DNA from: Candidatus Pseudoruminococcus merdavium
GTDB lineage: Bacteria > Bacillota > Clostridia > Oscillospirales > Ruminococcaceae
Length of the DNA: 64,000 bases
Direction: 5' to 3'
Assembly: GCA_904419745.1 (NCBI GenBank)
Contig: CAJFSS010000001.1
Coordinates: 1 to 64,000, forward strand
Part shown: piece by piece, positions 17,052 to 26,395 of the stretch
Layout: each line of letters opens with the position of its first letter
Position numbering within the stretch: position 1 is the stretch's first letter
Translations under genes and position numbers: made by a program
Notes under the pieces: generated by a model
Databases searched by the model: none
The model's input: the letters and a program-made list of their open reading frames with translations, nothing else
Told to the model about the DNA's origin: nothing

Positions 17052-18473
17052 ATGGTATTTTCTAGTATTACCTTTTTATTCACTTTTTTACCACTCACTT
17101 TGATCCTTTATTTCCTTGTTCCAAAATGTTTGAAAAATACAGTGCTCTTTGTCATGAGTCTGATTTTCTATGCATGGGGAGAACCCGTCTATGTTGTGCT
17201 AATGCTTTTTTCCACTGTTTGGGACTATGCAATGGGACGTTGTATTGATACAAACCTTAAGCAAGGAAGAAAAGGACGCGCCCGTATTTTTTTGATAGTT
17301 ACAATTGTGGTGAACCTTGGGCTGCTTGGATTTTTCAAATATGCGGATTTTGTTATCGCCACGATCAATATGATTCCGGGGGTCTCTCTTCCTCTGCTCA
17401 ATCTCCCACTGCCAATTGGGATTTCCTTTTACACCTTCCAGACTATGTCCTATTCGATTGATTTGTACCGTGGAGATGTGAAGGTACAAAAAAATATTAT
17501 CTCCTTTGGAACTTATGTCACTCTGTTCCCACAGTTGATTGCAGGACCGATTGTAAGAATGAAAACGATTGCGGAAGAGCTCAACCATCGGGAAGAAAGC
17601 TATGATCTGTTTTCTCAGGGGGTACGCCGTTTCGCCATTGGACTTGGCAAGAAGGTATTGCTTGCCAACAATATTGGGATGATTTTTAGCGAAGTGGCAA
17701 AGATGGATCTCCAATCGGTTCCGGTGCTGACTGCATGGATTGGAATTCTCGCCTATACTTTTCAAATTTACTTTGATTTTTCCGGATACTCCGATATGGC
17801 CATTGGGCTTGGAAAAATGTTTGGGTTTCATTTTCCGGAAAACTTTAATTATCCATACACTTCCAAGAGTATTACGGAATTCTGGCGCAGATGGCATATT
17901 TCTCTCAGTACCTGGTTTAAGGAATATGTCTATATCCCGCTTGGTGGAAACCGTAGAGGAATGCCAAAACAGATTCGGAATATTCTAATTGTCTGGCTGC
18001 TTACCGGTCTTTGGCATGGAGCTAACTGGAATTTTATCGCCTGGGGACTACTGTTTGGCGTCCTGTTGTTGTGTGAGAAACTTTTTTTGCTCCGCCTGTT
18101 GGAAAAGGTACCCGGGATTTTGAGAAGAACCTATGTGATGTTCTTTGTGATCCTCAGCTGGGCGCTCTTTTCTGCCAATTCTCTAGGAGAAGGTTGGAAA
18201 TTCCTCCGCGCCATGTTTGGAGGTTTTGGACAGCCGTTTGCTGATGCGGGCTCTGTTTATCTGCTAACGACCAATCTGATCCTTTTCTTGATCCTGATTA
18301 TCGGGAGTACGACAATTCCCAGGCGAATTTGTGAGAAAATTGGGAATAGGCTGTCTTCAAGACCAGTCGTTGATGCCGTGGCACAGAACATCCTTATCTA
18401 TGCGATTTTGATTTCCAGCGTTGCTTTTTTGGTTACATCATCTTATAATCCGTTTCTGTATTTCCGATTCTAA
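17052..18473 (+). CDS. MBOAT family O-acyltransferase (PatA/AlgI-like)
   Basis: 473-aa polytopic membrane protein. MBOAT hallmarks: FWRRWHISLSTWFKEYVYIP and TGLWHGANWNFIAWG with the catalytic His. The N-terminal FSSITFLFTFLPL is typical for the AlgI/PatA branch that moves acetyl groups across the membrane to wall or exopolysaccharide sugars. The partner DHHW protein follows at once. It starts 25 nt after rsiV, suggesting one operon with the lysozyme-type sensor. Whether the target is peptidoglycan or another glycan is not decided by sequence. Confidence 0.9.
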   Translation: MVFSSITFLFTFLPLTLILYFLVPKCLKNTVLFVMSLIFYAWGEPVYVVLMLFSTVWDYAMGRCIDTNLKQGRKGRARIFLIVTIVVNLGLLGFFKYADFVIATINMIPGVSLPLLNLPLPIGISFYTFQTMSYSIDLYRGDVKVQKNIISFGTYVTLFPQLIAGPIVRMKTIAEELNHREESYDLFSQGVRRFAIGLGKKVLLANNIGMIFSEVAKMDLQSVPVLTAWIGILAYTFQIYFDFSGYSDMAIGLGKMFGFHFPENFNYPYTSKSITEFWRRWHISLSTWFKEYVYIPLGGNRRGMPKQIRNILIVWLLTGLWHGANWNFIAWGLLFGVLLLCEKLFLLRLLEKVPGILRRTYVMFFVILSWALFSANSLGEGWKFLRAMFGGFGQPFADAGSVYLLTTNLILFLILIIGSTTIPRRICEKIGNRLSSRPVVDAVAQNILIYAILISSVAFLVTSSYNPFLYFRF

Positions 18474-18498
18474 AGGGGGGAAAATTGGCTTTTGCCGG

Positions 18499-19644
18499 AT
18501 GCTTATGAAAAAAGGAAAATTTACAGCATTGTTTTTTGTCATCTGTCTATGTGCCGTGCAGATATTTTGCCTGTTCAAACCCCAGGTAGAATTTTCAGAA
18601 AATGAAAACCGTAATCTTCAGACATTCCCGGAGCTTTCCTTAAAAACTGTATTTAGCGGACAGTTTATGAAACAGTTTGATTCTTTTACGGCAGATCAGT
18701 TTTTATTCCGGGATCACTGGGTAAGCCTGGCTACGCGGGAACTGTTGGCCATAGGAAAACGGGATAACCAAAAAACTTATTTTGGAAAAGACGGATATCT
18801 TTTTGCCATTGACACGATTGACAATAGCCAGTTTTCAAAAAACAAGGAACTTTTACGGGAATTTTTGCAGAAGATAAAACAGGAACATCCTGATATCCGT
18901 TCGACTGTCATGGTGGTTCCGACTTCTTCGGCCATTTTAACAGAGAAACTCCCCTATGGGGCTCCTGTCCCGGATGAAATCCCTTTGATTGAGGAGATCG
19001 GCGTCAGTGTAGACGGACTGGCTACTTTTTGCAATCCTGTACCGGAATTACAGGCGCATACAGGGGAGGAAATCTATTATCGGACGGATCACCATTGGAC
19101 TTCGCTTGGAGCCTATTACGCCTATACTGCGTGGGCAAAAACTCAGGGAATTGTCCCGCATGATCTGCAGGATTATGAAATTCGCACAGTTTCGGATTCT
19201 TTTCTGGGAACAACCTATTCAAAGGCCAACCTTTCTTCCATTTCTCCTGATTCCATTCAGACATTTACTCTTTTCCATGCTCCCAAACCCTCTATGCAGG
19301 TGAATACGGGGAAAGAAATAAAATATTTTGACAGCCTATATGATGAGAGCTACTTGTCCAAAAAGGATCAGTATTCCTATTTTCTCAGTTCCAACAACCC
19401 ACTTGTAAGCATTGAAACCGGGGTGAAAAATGGGAAAACCCTGCTGGTACTCAAGGATTCTTTTGCCAATGCCTTTCTTCCCTTTCTGACGGAGGAATAT
19501 GAGAGGATCCTTGTCGTGGATCCACGGTACCAACGTAGCGGAATTCTGGATATGCTACAGCAGGAAACTATCACGGATATTCTGGTGCTGTACAATATTG
19601 TAAACTTTGCCAACGATACCAATCTGATTTCCCTAGTCAGATAA
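18499..19644 (+). CDS. DHHW family protein (AlgJ/PatB-like partner)
   Basis: About 381 aa, N-terminal membrane helix (about 9-25), then an outside SGNH-like domain with YRTDHHWTSLGAYYAY, the DHHW motif, and ENENRNLQTFPEL near the start, both typical of the family that hands the acetyl group from MBOAT proteins to the glycan. The start is uncertain: ATG 18499 or ATG 18505, both a little far from the AAAGGGGGG at 18473-18482; an ATT at 18484 would be best spaced. The longer frame back to 18421 overlaps the MBOAT gene and is not favoured. Confidence 0.85.
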   Translation: MLMKKGKFTALFFVICLCAVQIFCLFKPQVEFSENENRNLQTFPELSLKTVFSGQFMKQFDSFTADQFLFRDHWVSLATRELLAIGKRDNQKTYFGKDGYLFAIDTIDNSQFSKNKELLREFLQKIKQEHPDIRSTVMVVPTSSAILTEKLPYGAPVPDEIPLIEEIGVSVDGLATFCNPVPELQAHTGEEIYYRTDHHWTSLGAYYAYTAWAKTQGIVPHDLQDYEIRTVSDSFLGTTYSKANLSSISPDSIQTFTLFHAPKPSMQVNTGKEIKYFDSLYDESYLSKKDQYSYFLSSNNPLVSIETGVKNGKTLLVLKDSFANAFLPFLTEEYERILVVDPRYQRSGILDMLQQETITDILVLYNIVNFANDTNLISLVR

Positions 19645-19650
19645 AGGACA

Positions 19651-19684
19651 TAAAAAGAACCCGCCTTGCGCGGGTTCTTTTTTC
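19651..19684 (+). terminator. Terminator of the envelope cluster
   Basis: AAAAGAACCCG/CGGGTTCTTTT with a 7-nt loop and T-run, 10 nt after the DHHW stop. Confidence 0.9.
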
Positions 19685-19698
19685 TTTCGCTTGAGCAA

Positions 19699-19727
19699 TT
19701 GACATGCGGGAAAGAATAAAGTATGGT
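19699..19727 (+). promoter_or_regulatory. Putative sigma-A promoter ahead of the two-component genes
   Basis: TTGACA and TATGGT spaced 17 bp. It would give a leader of nearly 290 nt before the response regulator at 20018, so another promoter nearer the gene is possible. The gap 19685-20017 holds no gene. Confidence 0.45.
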
Positions 19728-19822
19728 ATGATAAAAAAAGAAAACCAAAATGTCCAATACGACATATAGGAGAATAAATTTTGTCAAAAATGGTTGAATT
19801 TTGTTTTTAAATATTGAATTTA

Positions 19823-19833
19823 TACATTTTGTA
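19823..19833. promoter_or_regulatory. Dyad TACA-TTT-TGTA, copy 1
   Basis: TACATTTTGTA, an inverted repeat TACA/TGTA around three T, seen again at 19953. Candidate binding site for the adjacent response regulator; inferred only from position and repetition. Confidence 0.3.
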
Positions 19834-19952
19834 ATTAAAACCACGATTGTTTGGAAGAAAATTTGCCAAAAAGAAAAAAGAGCCGATGAAATAGAATGGC
19901 GCCTATAGGTTTGGGGCTTTGCCATAATTCCAAATGCTCAATGACAAATAAT

Positions 19953-19963
19953 TACATTTTGTA
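19953..19963. promoter_or_regulatory. Dyad TACA-TTT-TGTA, copy 2
   Basis: Second exact copy of TACATTTTGTA, 130 bp after the first and about 55 bp before the regulator start. Confidence 0.3.
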
Positions 19964-20017
19964 GAAAAACAGATAATTATTTTGCTTTGTATCATATTTT
20001 GACAAGGAGGAATAGCG

Positions 20018-20710
20018 ATGAAGCTGCTTGTCGTGGAAGATGACCGCACCATTGCGCTGGGATTAGAGTATTCCTTGCAGCAGGAGGGGTATACTGTAAC
20101 TGTTTGTGACTGTGTAAAACGGGCGCTGGAACTGTCTCAAAAGGAGCATTACGATCTGTATCTGCTCGACTTAACTTTGCCGGATGGCAGCGGCTATGAT
20201 ATCTGTAAACATCTGAAGGCACAAGGAGATGTGCCGGTCATTTTTCTGACGGCTTGTGATGATGAGGTCAATGTGGTACTGGGACTGGATATGGGGGCGG
20301 ATGACTATATTACAAAACCGTTCCGAGTCAGAGAACTGTTGTCCAGAATCCGCTCGGTTTTACGAAGATATCATTTGACGGGACAAAATCCCAATATCAT
20401 AGAGCTTGGAGAGATACAAATCAATACCATGCAGGCAAAAGTTGTCAAGGCGGGAAAGGAAATCCCCCTAACGGCAATGGAGTATAAACTTCTGCTGACA
20501 ATGGTAAATTCCCAAGGCCGGGTATTGACGCGCAATCAGCTGTTGGAAGGAATTTGGGATATTGCCGGCGATTTTGTCAATGACAATACTCTGACCGTAT
20601 ACATTAAGCGTCTGAGAGAAAAATTAGAAGATGATCCGCAAAACCCTCGGATTATTCAGACAGTGAGGGGCTTTGGTTACCGATTGGGGGACGGTTATGT
20701 TCAGAAATAG
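20018..20710 (+). CDS. OmpR-family response regulator
   Basis: 230 aa. Receiver domain with acidic pair EDD (residues 7-9), phosphorylation Asp in LLDLTLPDG (about residue 51) and KPF Lys (about 102); C-terminal winged-helix DNA-binding domain ending TVRGFGYRLGDG. Ribosome site AAGGAGG. Its end overlaps the kinase gene by 14 nt. The ABC exporter on the other strand is the probable target. Confidence 0.93.
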   Translation: MKLLVVEDDRTIALGLEYSLQQEGYTVTVCDCVKRALELSQKEHYDLYLLDLTLPDGSGYDICKHLKAQGDVPVIFLTACDDEVNVVLGLDMGADDYITKPFRVRELLSRIRSVLRRYHLTGQNPNIIELGEIQINTMQAKVVKAGKEIPLTAMEYKLLLTMVNSQGRVLTRNQLLEGIWDIAGDFVNDNTLTVYIKRLREKLEDDPQNPRIIQTVRGFGYRLGDGYVQK

Positions 20711-21698
20711 AGAATTTCGCCGTCTGTTTTGGATTATGCTGGTGACAGGGACAGTGGGTTTTTTTGTGATTGCAGGAATTCACCTGCTCTGTGCGCTTAT
20801 TTTCCTCATTTTGTTTTTGATTTTGTGCGGCTGTGTTCTGGGGTATACCGCTGTTCGTTATCATCAGATTGCAGAACTGTCTATATACCTGAATCGGATT
20901 GCCGCCGGGGAATATGGGCTGGATTTACGGGACAATATGGAAGGGGAACTCAGTGCGCTGAAAAATGATATCTACAAGGTGACTGTGATGTTGGCCCATC
21001 AGGCGGATCTGCTTGAGAAAGACAAACTGTATTTGGCGGATACGCTGGCAGATATTTCTCATCAGCTAAAAACGCCGCTGACTTCCATGCTGGTGATGAC
21101 CGATTTGCTCGAACAGCCTGATTTGCCGGCAGAAAAACGACGGGAATTTACCGGGCATATCCGTTCTCAGCTTCAGCGGATGGAATGGCTGATTTCCTCC
21201 CTACTCAAATTATCGAAGCTTGATGCAGGAACCATTCGCTTTAAAAAGGAACAGGTGTTTCTCCCGCATCTTGTGGACAAGGCAACAGAACACCTGATGG
21301 TTTTGATGGATGTCAAACAACAAACCCTTGTTTTGGAAGGCGATCCGGATACTTATTTTTTGGGCGACAGGGACTGGTCTGCGGAGGCGATGGCAAACTT
21401 GATCAAAAACTGTGTAGAACACACCCCATGCGGAGGAACTATTAAAATCCAGTATGAAAGCAGTACCCTCTATACCCAGATTGTGCTTTCGGATACGGGC
21501 GAAGGGGTCGATCCAGTGGATCTTCCCCATATCTTTGAGCGCTTTTATAAGGGGAAAAACTCATCCAAAGACAGCGTCGGCATTGGACTTGCCATGGCAA
21601 AAAATATTATTCAAAAGCAAAATGGCACCATTGAAGCGTCCAGCGAACCCGGAAAGGGTATGACCTTTACAATCAAATTCTATCGTGCAATTATCTAA
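20697..21698 (+). CDS. Sensor histidine kinase, intramembrane-sensing type
   Basis: 333 aa with two close membrane helices (about 10-55) and almost no outside loop, as in BceS-like kinases that sense through an ABC partner. HAMP-like stretch, H-box DISHQLKTPLTSM, N-box NLIKNCVEHT, G-boxes DTGEGVD and GIGLAMAKNI. Start ATG 20697 with GGGGGA just ahead; the GTG at 20673 is less likely. It lies tail-to-tail with an FtsX-type ABC exporter, suggesting a peptide-antibiotic sensing and resistance module. Confidence 0.92.
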   Translation: MFRNREFRRLFWIMLVTGTVGFFVIAGIHLLCALIFLILFLILCGCVLGYTAVRYHQIAELSIYLNRIAAGEYGLDLRDNMEGELSALKNDIYKVTVMLAHQADLLEKDKLYLADTLADISHQLKTPLTSMLVMTDLLEQPDLPAEKRREFTGHIRSQLQRMEWLISSLLKLSKLDAGTIRFKKEQVFLPHLVDKATEHLMVLMDVKQQTLVLEGDPDTYFLGDRDWSAEAMANLIKNCVEHTPCGGTIKIQYESSTLYTQIVLSDTGEGVDPVDLPHIFERFYKGKNSSKDSVGIGLAMAKNIIQKQNGTIEASSEPGKGMTFTIKFYRAII

Positions 21699-21726
21699 GT
21701 TTTAAAGATATCAAAAAAACTGATAG

Positions 21727-21758
21727 CAAAAGCCGCGGATTTTCTTCCGCGGCTTTTG
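21727..21758. terminator. Bidirectional terminator
   Basis: AAAAGCCGCGGA and complement, T-runs on both strands. It serves both the kinase gene and the convergent ABC permease gene. Confidence 0.9.
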
Positions 21759-21772
21759 TATAGTATTGTCTA

Positions 21773-24445
21773 TCAGATGGTTTCATCTTTAAGCGCATCA
21801 ATAATATTGGCTTTTTTTACTTTGGAACTGGAATAGAGCATGGAGATGCCGACGATCAGGAAGACACTGAGTACGGCAATCAGAATATTCACCCATGGAA
21901 GGACAAAAGCCGGCTGGAACATCTCTGCCAAAGCACCATGCATCATCCACATGACGGCAATGCTGATGGGGATGCCGTAGAGCAGCGCCTTGATTCCATA
22001 GAAGATACTTTCATAACGGATCATTCGATTGAAGGATTTTGGCGTCATACCAACGGAGCGGAGCATGGCGAACTCCCGTCTTCGTACGGAAATGCTGGTA
22101 GAGATGGTGTTAAAGACATTTGCCACGCAGATTGCTGTAATCAAGGCAATAAACCCATAGACAAAGATATTGAGAATAATTGCGAGGGTATTTTGTTGCT
22201 GGCGTGCCTGCGTGAGATTGGTATAATACAGCCCGGAGCGGGAGGTATCTCCATCCAGAATACTCTGTATAGAGTTGTCATATTGGGCCATCAGGGACTC
22301 ATTGTTTTGGTATTCCGGAGTCAAAGTGGAGACAAACTGGATGGAATACTCCCCATTGCTTCCCTGCCCGAGTGTTTCCAACAGTTTTTCGAATACCCTG
22401 TCGCCGACCACCAGATTTGCGCCTACATTGGGGTTGCTGACCGGATTGAATCCTATGGGGACAGCGTTGTCCAGAGTAATGACAGTCATATCCATTGTGG
22501 TTTCCACTTCATAAATGTCCCGCAGAGTTATAGAATATGTCCCGCTTTGCAGTACAGTTCCCTCATAGTAAATTCCGCCTGATTGGGCTTGCAGGCTATT
22601 GAGGAACAGGGCAGTTGGATGCTGTGGATCGTTAATCTTGTCATAATCAATCCCATTGGCCTTACAAAACGCCTTCAGATATTCTTCGTTCATGGAATTA
22701 ACATCCCCGCCAAATAGCATCCGCTCTCCTTCGCGGGAATAGATCTGCCCTTCGGACTCCTCATTTTCAACAATGGTTTTTGTTTTCTGGGAGAGTGCAT
22801 TTTCTGGAACAAAGGCCTCTGTGTTCAGGCTTTTGATGACTGCCCATTGGTCAGTTCCCTCAACTTTGGAGATTTTATCCAGGACAGGAGCAATTTCCTC
22901 CAGGGTGTATCCTCTGCAAGTAAGACTTCTGTCAAAGTTGACATTGGTCTGGGTCATGGTATAGGCGCCTGTCAATGCATCTGTAAAATAGCTGACGGAG
23001 AGAAAAAGCAGAATACTGATAATCAGGCTGAAAACCGTAGCGCGGTACCGTTTTTTGTTGCGTTTTAAATTTTTCAGGCCGAGTTCTGCTTCAAAGCCAA
23101 AAATTTTACGGGTCAGTTTTGAAGTTTTGACCTGTTTGGAGGTAAGTTTAATCTCTGTTGACTGGCGGATCGCTTCAATCGGTGTAATTTTGGATGCTTT
23201 TCTCGCCGGAAGATAGGCGGAGATAAATATGGTCAGAACCGAGAATACAACTGCCGCAGCAATGGCAGGGAGAGAAAGTATAACACGAAAGGTCAAATTG
23301 AAACTTTCTGCCCAAAACTTGATAACGAGCTGGTTGACAAAATAGAAAACACCCGCTGCGCCGCCAAGTCCTGCTGCAACCCCAATTGGGATGCTGATAA
23401 GGCCGATGACTCCGCCTTCAAAGAAAACAGAATCCCGTTTCTGCTTTCTGGTTGCACCGACACTCGTAAGCATCCCGAACTGCTTGCTCCGTTCACTGAT
23501 AGAAATAGCGAAAGCATTGTATATCAGAGAAATGGACCCTATCATGATAATCAGAATTAGGATTGTGGCAATGGAATACATTGCTGTGATGAACCCATTG
23601 TTGTCTGAACAGCCATAATAAGCAAGCAGGGAAGTGTGGTACCGCATGGTAGCGCCCGTATCTCCGGATGCCTGCAACCTTGTTTGTAAATCTTCTGCTC
23701 GATTGTATAACGAACGGTCGAGTTTGGATACTGTGAGATAAGCGTCGACAGTCTCATCTCCTGACAGCTTGGATGTATCCAAATAGGTGTAGGCCATATA
23801 GCCTGGAGACCAGGATGCTTCTTTACTGCTGGAATCAATAATTCCGACAACGGTATAAGTGTGTTGCTCTGTATTTTTCAGGCGTTCATCTTCTGAATAA
23901 CCCATCGTTTGCCCGACGGAAACGTATTCAGTAATGCCGGATTCCACTTCTATGGGGACTTCTCTCTGTCCAATTTCTAGAGAGATGACGTCTCCAATTT
24001 TCCAGTTATTTCCGCTTTTTTCCAATAGGGATTGAGGAAGGACAATTTCAGAATCCGCCTGGGGGAACCGTCCTTCCACCAGTTCAATAAAATTATGGGA
24101 AAAGGCGTTGGTATCATAGCTTTGCAGATAGAGATAGGGTTTTTCTTTCTGGTTTGCCTGTGGGAGTTTTGCATAGCCGTCTTCCCTGGTGACATACATT
24201 TCCTTGGTTCCATCGTCTTCTGCAATAGCCGATAGGCTGGAGACCTTTGTTCCAAGATAGGAGACATGCCAGTTTCCGCTGTCCTGCATTTCCATCCGCT
24301 GCATAAAGTCAAACATGGATGCGGCAAAGGTGGATACTGCTGTAATCATAGCCACTGAAATTATGACGCCGATAATGGTTACAAGTGTGCGCTTTTTATT
24401 GAGCAACATATGTCGAAGGGTTACCTTATTGATAATTTTCATCAT
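21773..24445 (-). CDS. ABC transporter permease, FtsX/MacB type, 890 aa
   Basis: Large permease with two FtsX domains. It starts with a helix (TLVTIIGVIISVAMITAV), a long outside domain, three helices near residues 290-430 (SISERSKQFGMLTSVGATRKQK is the coupling-helix motif), then a second helix, another outside domain and three C-terminal helices with SVRRREFAMLRSVGMTP. The two motifs mark a duplicated module, as in lantibiotic/peptide efflux or lipoprotein-type exporters. AAAGGACGG precedes the start. Its ATPase lies directly upstream. Substrate unknown. Confidence 0.9.
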   Translation of the reverse strand: MMKIINKVTLRHMLLNKKRTLVTIIGVIISVAMITAVSTFAASMFDFMQRMEMQDSGNWHVSYLGTKVSSLSAIAEDDGTKEMYVTREDGYAKLPQANQKEKPYLYLQSYDTNAFSHNFIELVEGRFPQADSEIVLPQSLLEKSGNNWKIGDVISLEIGQREVPIEVESGITEYVSVGQTMGYSEDERLKNTEQHTYTVVGIIDSSSKEASWSPGYMAYTYLDTSKLSGDETVDAYLTVSKLDRSLYNRAEDLQTRLQASGDTGATMRYHTSLLAYYGCSDNNGFITAMYSIATILILIIMIGSISLIYNAFAISISERSKQFGMLTSVGATRKQKRDSVFFEGGVIGLISIPIGVAAGLGGAAGVFYFVNQLVIKFWAESFNLTFRVILSLPAIAAAVVFSVLTIFISAYLPARKASKITPIEAIRQSTEIKLTSKQVKTSKLTRKIFGFEAELGLKNLKRNKKRYRATVFSLIISILLFLSVSYFTDALTGAYTMTQTNVNFDRSLTCRGYTLEEIAPVLDKISKVEGTDQWAVIKSLNTEAFVPENALSQKTKTIVENEESEGQIYSREGERMLFGGDVNSMNEEYLKAFCKANGIDYDKINDPQHPTALFLNSLQAQSGGIYYEGTVLQSGTYSITLRDIYEVETTMDMTVITLDNAVPIGFNPVSNPNVGANLVVGDRVFEKLLETLGQGSNGEYSIQFVSTLTPEYQNNESLMAQYDNSIQSILDGDTSRSGLYYTNLTQARQQQNTLAIILNIFVYGFIALITAICVANVFNTISTSISVRRREFAMLRSVGMTPKSFNRMIRYESIFYGIKALLYGIPISIAVMWMMHGALAEMFQPAFVLPWVNILIAVLSVFLIVGISMLYSSSKVKKANIIDALKDETI

Positions 24446-24478
24446 GTACCGTCCTTTCTCCTGGTATCACAGAACCGT

Positions 24479-25165
24479 TCACAGTGGACGGATACGCTCA
24501 TCCCGGGCAATTTTTCCGTCTTCAATGGAGAGAATGCGGTTGGCCTGTAGGGCAATTCGTTCGTCATGGGTGATGATAACAAGGGTCTGGTGATATTTTT
24601 GATTGGACAGTTTCAGCAGTTCCACAATCTCACTGGAGTTTTTGCTGTCAAGGTTTCCGGTCGGTTCGTCCGCCAGTACAATGGCTGGGTTTGCAATCAA
24701 TGCCCTGCCAATGGACACCCGTTGTTGCTGCCCGCCGGAAAGCTGGTTTGGAAGGTGATTCATGCGCTGGGAAAGCCCAAGCGTTTCCGTAATTTCTCCC
24801 AACTGTTGACGATCAATTTTACGTCCGTCGAGCAGGATAGGAAGAGTGATGTTTTCTTCCACATTGAGCACAGGAATGAGGTTGTAAAACTGATAAATCA
24901 AACCAATCTGACGGCGCCGGAAAATAGCAAGGTTTGTCTCGTTTAGTTCGTAGATATCTGTATTGTTGATAAAAACCTTTCCGCTGGTTGGACGGTCTAC
25001 CCCGCCAAGAATATGCAACAATGTGGATTTTCCAGAACCGGACGGGCCGATAATTGCGGTAAATTCTCCCTGTTCAATGGAAAAGGAGACATCGTCAAGG
25101 GCACGGACCTGGGTGGCGCCCTCCCCATAAGTTTTACATAAATGTTCTACACGCAGTACTTCCAT
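24479..25165 (-). CDS. ABC transporter ATP-binding protein, MacB/LolD type
   Basis: About 228 aa. Walker [11 protein letters not shown]-loop [15 protein letters not shown], signature [14 protein letters not shown], Walker [14 protein letters not shown]-loop ITHDE. It energises the 890-aa permease that follows 33 nt downstream. ATG 25165 (MEVLRVEHL) with AGGA upstream is preferred to the in-frame ATG at 25177. Together with the adjacent two-component genes this is a typical antimicrobial-peptide response unit (inference). Confidence 0.93.
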   Translation of the reverse strand: MEVLRVEHLCKTYGEGATQVRALDDVSFSIEQGEFTAIIGPSGSGKSTLLHILGGVDRPTSGKVFINNTDIYELNETNLAIFRRRQIGLIYQFYNLIPVLNVEENITLPILLDGRKIDRQQLGEITETLGLSQRMNHLPNQLSGGQQQRVSIGRALIANPAIVLADEPTGNLDSKNSSEIVELLKLSNQKYHQTLVIITHDERIALQANRILSIEDGKIARDERIRPL

Positions 25166-25228
25166 TTTTCCTGCCATCCTTTCTGAATTGTTGTCTTTAG
25201 TATAACCTGACCGGGTGACAGAGCAGTG

Positions 25229-25262
25229 AAAGAGATGATGACAAAACTGTCATCATCTCTTT
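25229..25262. repeat. Perfect 15-bp inverted repeat
   Basis: AAAGAGATGATGACA and complement with a 4-nt loop, between the tcdA stop and the ABC ATPase start. A T-rich tail follows only on the + strand, where no gene ends, so it is either a poor terminator of tcdA or an operator/leader hairpin for the ABC genes. Confidence 0.5.
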
Positions 25263-25352
25263 GAGGTTTTTTCATTCTTATTTTAAACTTTTTTGAGGAA
25301 GACAGAAATTTTGTCCTTGTCCTATGAAACATATAAAAGGTATAACCAGGAA

Positions 25353-26072
25353 TCACTTAAGTTTTAATAGGGAACGTACAGCAAAGGAGGCCAGCAGGTA
25401 TCCCGCGACGGGAGGAACAAAGGAAATACTTCCGGGGCTGTGTCTTCCGGTCGGGGAATCATCAGAACAGATACCCTGTGCGGGAAATTCCGTGCTGAAG
25501 ACAACAGGTAGCTTCTGAATATTTCGTTTTTTACATTCCCGGCGGATAACACGGGCAAGGGGACAGCCGCACCCGGTAGTTTCTTCAATGGTTCCAACGG
25601 TGAGTTTGGAAGGATCAAAGCGGTTTCCCGTCCCAAGACAAGATATGAGCGGGATTCCACGCATGCCGCACTGTTGGGCCAGATCCAGTTTTGCTGTCAC
25701 AGTATCTATCGCGTCGATAATAAAATCTGGTGCGTAGGAGAAAACTTCTTCCCGGCAGTCCGGGAGATAGAAAGTATCAAGCAGTGTAAGCTGTATAGAA
25801 GGATTGATCGAATACAGTCGGTGTTTTGCAGCATCAATTTTCTTTTTTCCAATGGCATCCATGGTGGCGAAAATCTGCCGATTCAAATTGGTCAAATCAA
25901 CCGTGTCGTGATCGACTAAAATCAAGTGTCCCACTCCTGCACGGCAAAGGGCTTCTGCCGCAGCACCGCCGACTCCACCAAGCCCCAAAACACAAACTGT
26001 GGCATCTGCAAGGCGAGAGAGCCCCTTGTCCCCAATGAGCAGACGCTCCCGGGACAGCCAGTTTTTTTGCAT
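25353..26072 (-). CDS. tcdA: tRNA threonylcarbamoyladenosine dehydratase
   Basis: 239 aa of the ThiF/MoeB/E1 superfamily, TcdA (YgdL) branch. Nucleotide-binding GLGGVGGAAAEALCRAG, then VDHDTVDLTNLNRQI; DAIDTVTAKLDL; the GCGCPLARVIRRECKK region and FSTE typical of TcdA. It makes the cyclic form of t6A at position 37 of ANN-decoding tRNAs. Start at ATG 26072 (MQKNWLSRE) with GGAAAGGAG upstream; the longer frame to 26120 has no site. Confidence 0.9.
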   Translation of the reverse strand: MQKNWLSRERLLIGDKGLSRLADATVCVLGLGGVGGAAAEALCRAGVGHLILVDHDTVDLTNLNRQIFATMDAIGKKKIDAAKHRLYSINPSIQLTLLDTFYLPDCREEVFSYAPDFIIDAIDTVTAKLDLAQQCGMRGIPLISCLGTGNRFDPSKLTVGTIEETTGCGCPLARVIRRECKKRNIQKLPVVFSTEFPAQGICSDDSPTGRHSPGSISFVPPVAGYLLASFAVRSLLKLK

Positions 26073-26141
26073 AGGAAATACTCCTTTCCATGGGATATCA
26101 GAGTTCCCACAGGTTTCCATTTATAAAAATGTTTATGGTAC

Positions 26142-26173
26142 GAAAACAGCCGGGCAACTATTTGCCCGGCTGA
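26142..26173 (-). terminator. Terminator behind 6S RNA
   Basis: Stem CAGCCGGGCAA and complement with a 4-nt loop, then TTTT on the minus strand. Confidence 0.7.
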
Positions 26174-26184
26174 ATCAATGTCAA

Positions 26185-26389
26185 TGTTTCCCCGCCATGC
26201 CGTCGCGCAAATGATAAAACCCATCTATACAGACAGGTGGGTGCCCGCCTTGCAGCGTCTCGCTCCCTTCGTCCGGAAAACCGGGAGGTCTGCAGTCTGC
26301 TGAAAGAGCATAAGGCTCCCTTTCATTCGGTGTTGGATTAAATAAATTGCCCTGACACGAGCACAGTAGGGAAGGCAACTGCCTCTTGT
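26185..26389 (-). ncRNA. ssrS: 6S RNA (ssrS-like)
   Basis: About 205 nt read on the minus strand from a near-perfect promoter. The 5' arm GTGCTCGTGTCAGGGC resembles the 6S 5' arm (compare GATGTTCGCAAGCGGGC in E. coli), and the 3' arm TTGCGCGACGGCATGGC resembles the E. coli 3' arm CTGCGGCGGCATCTC. Length, free-standing promoter and trailing terminator also fit. 6S RNA binds sigma-A polymerase as a promoter mimic. Ends are estimates. Confidence 0.75.
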
Positions 26390-26395
26390 TTTTTA

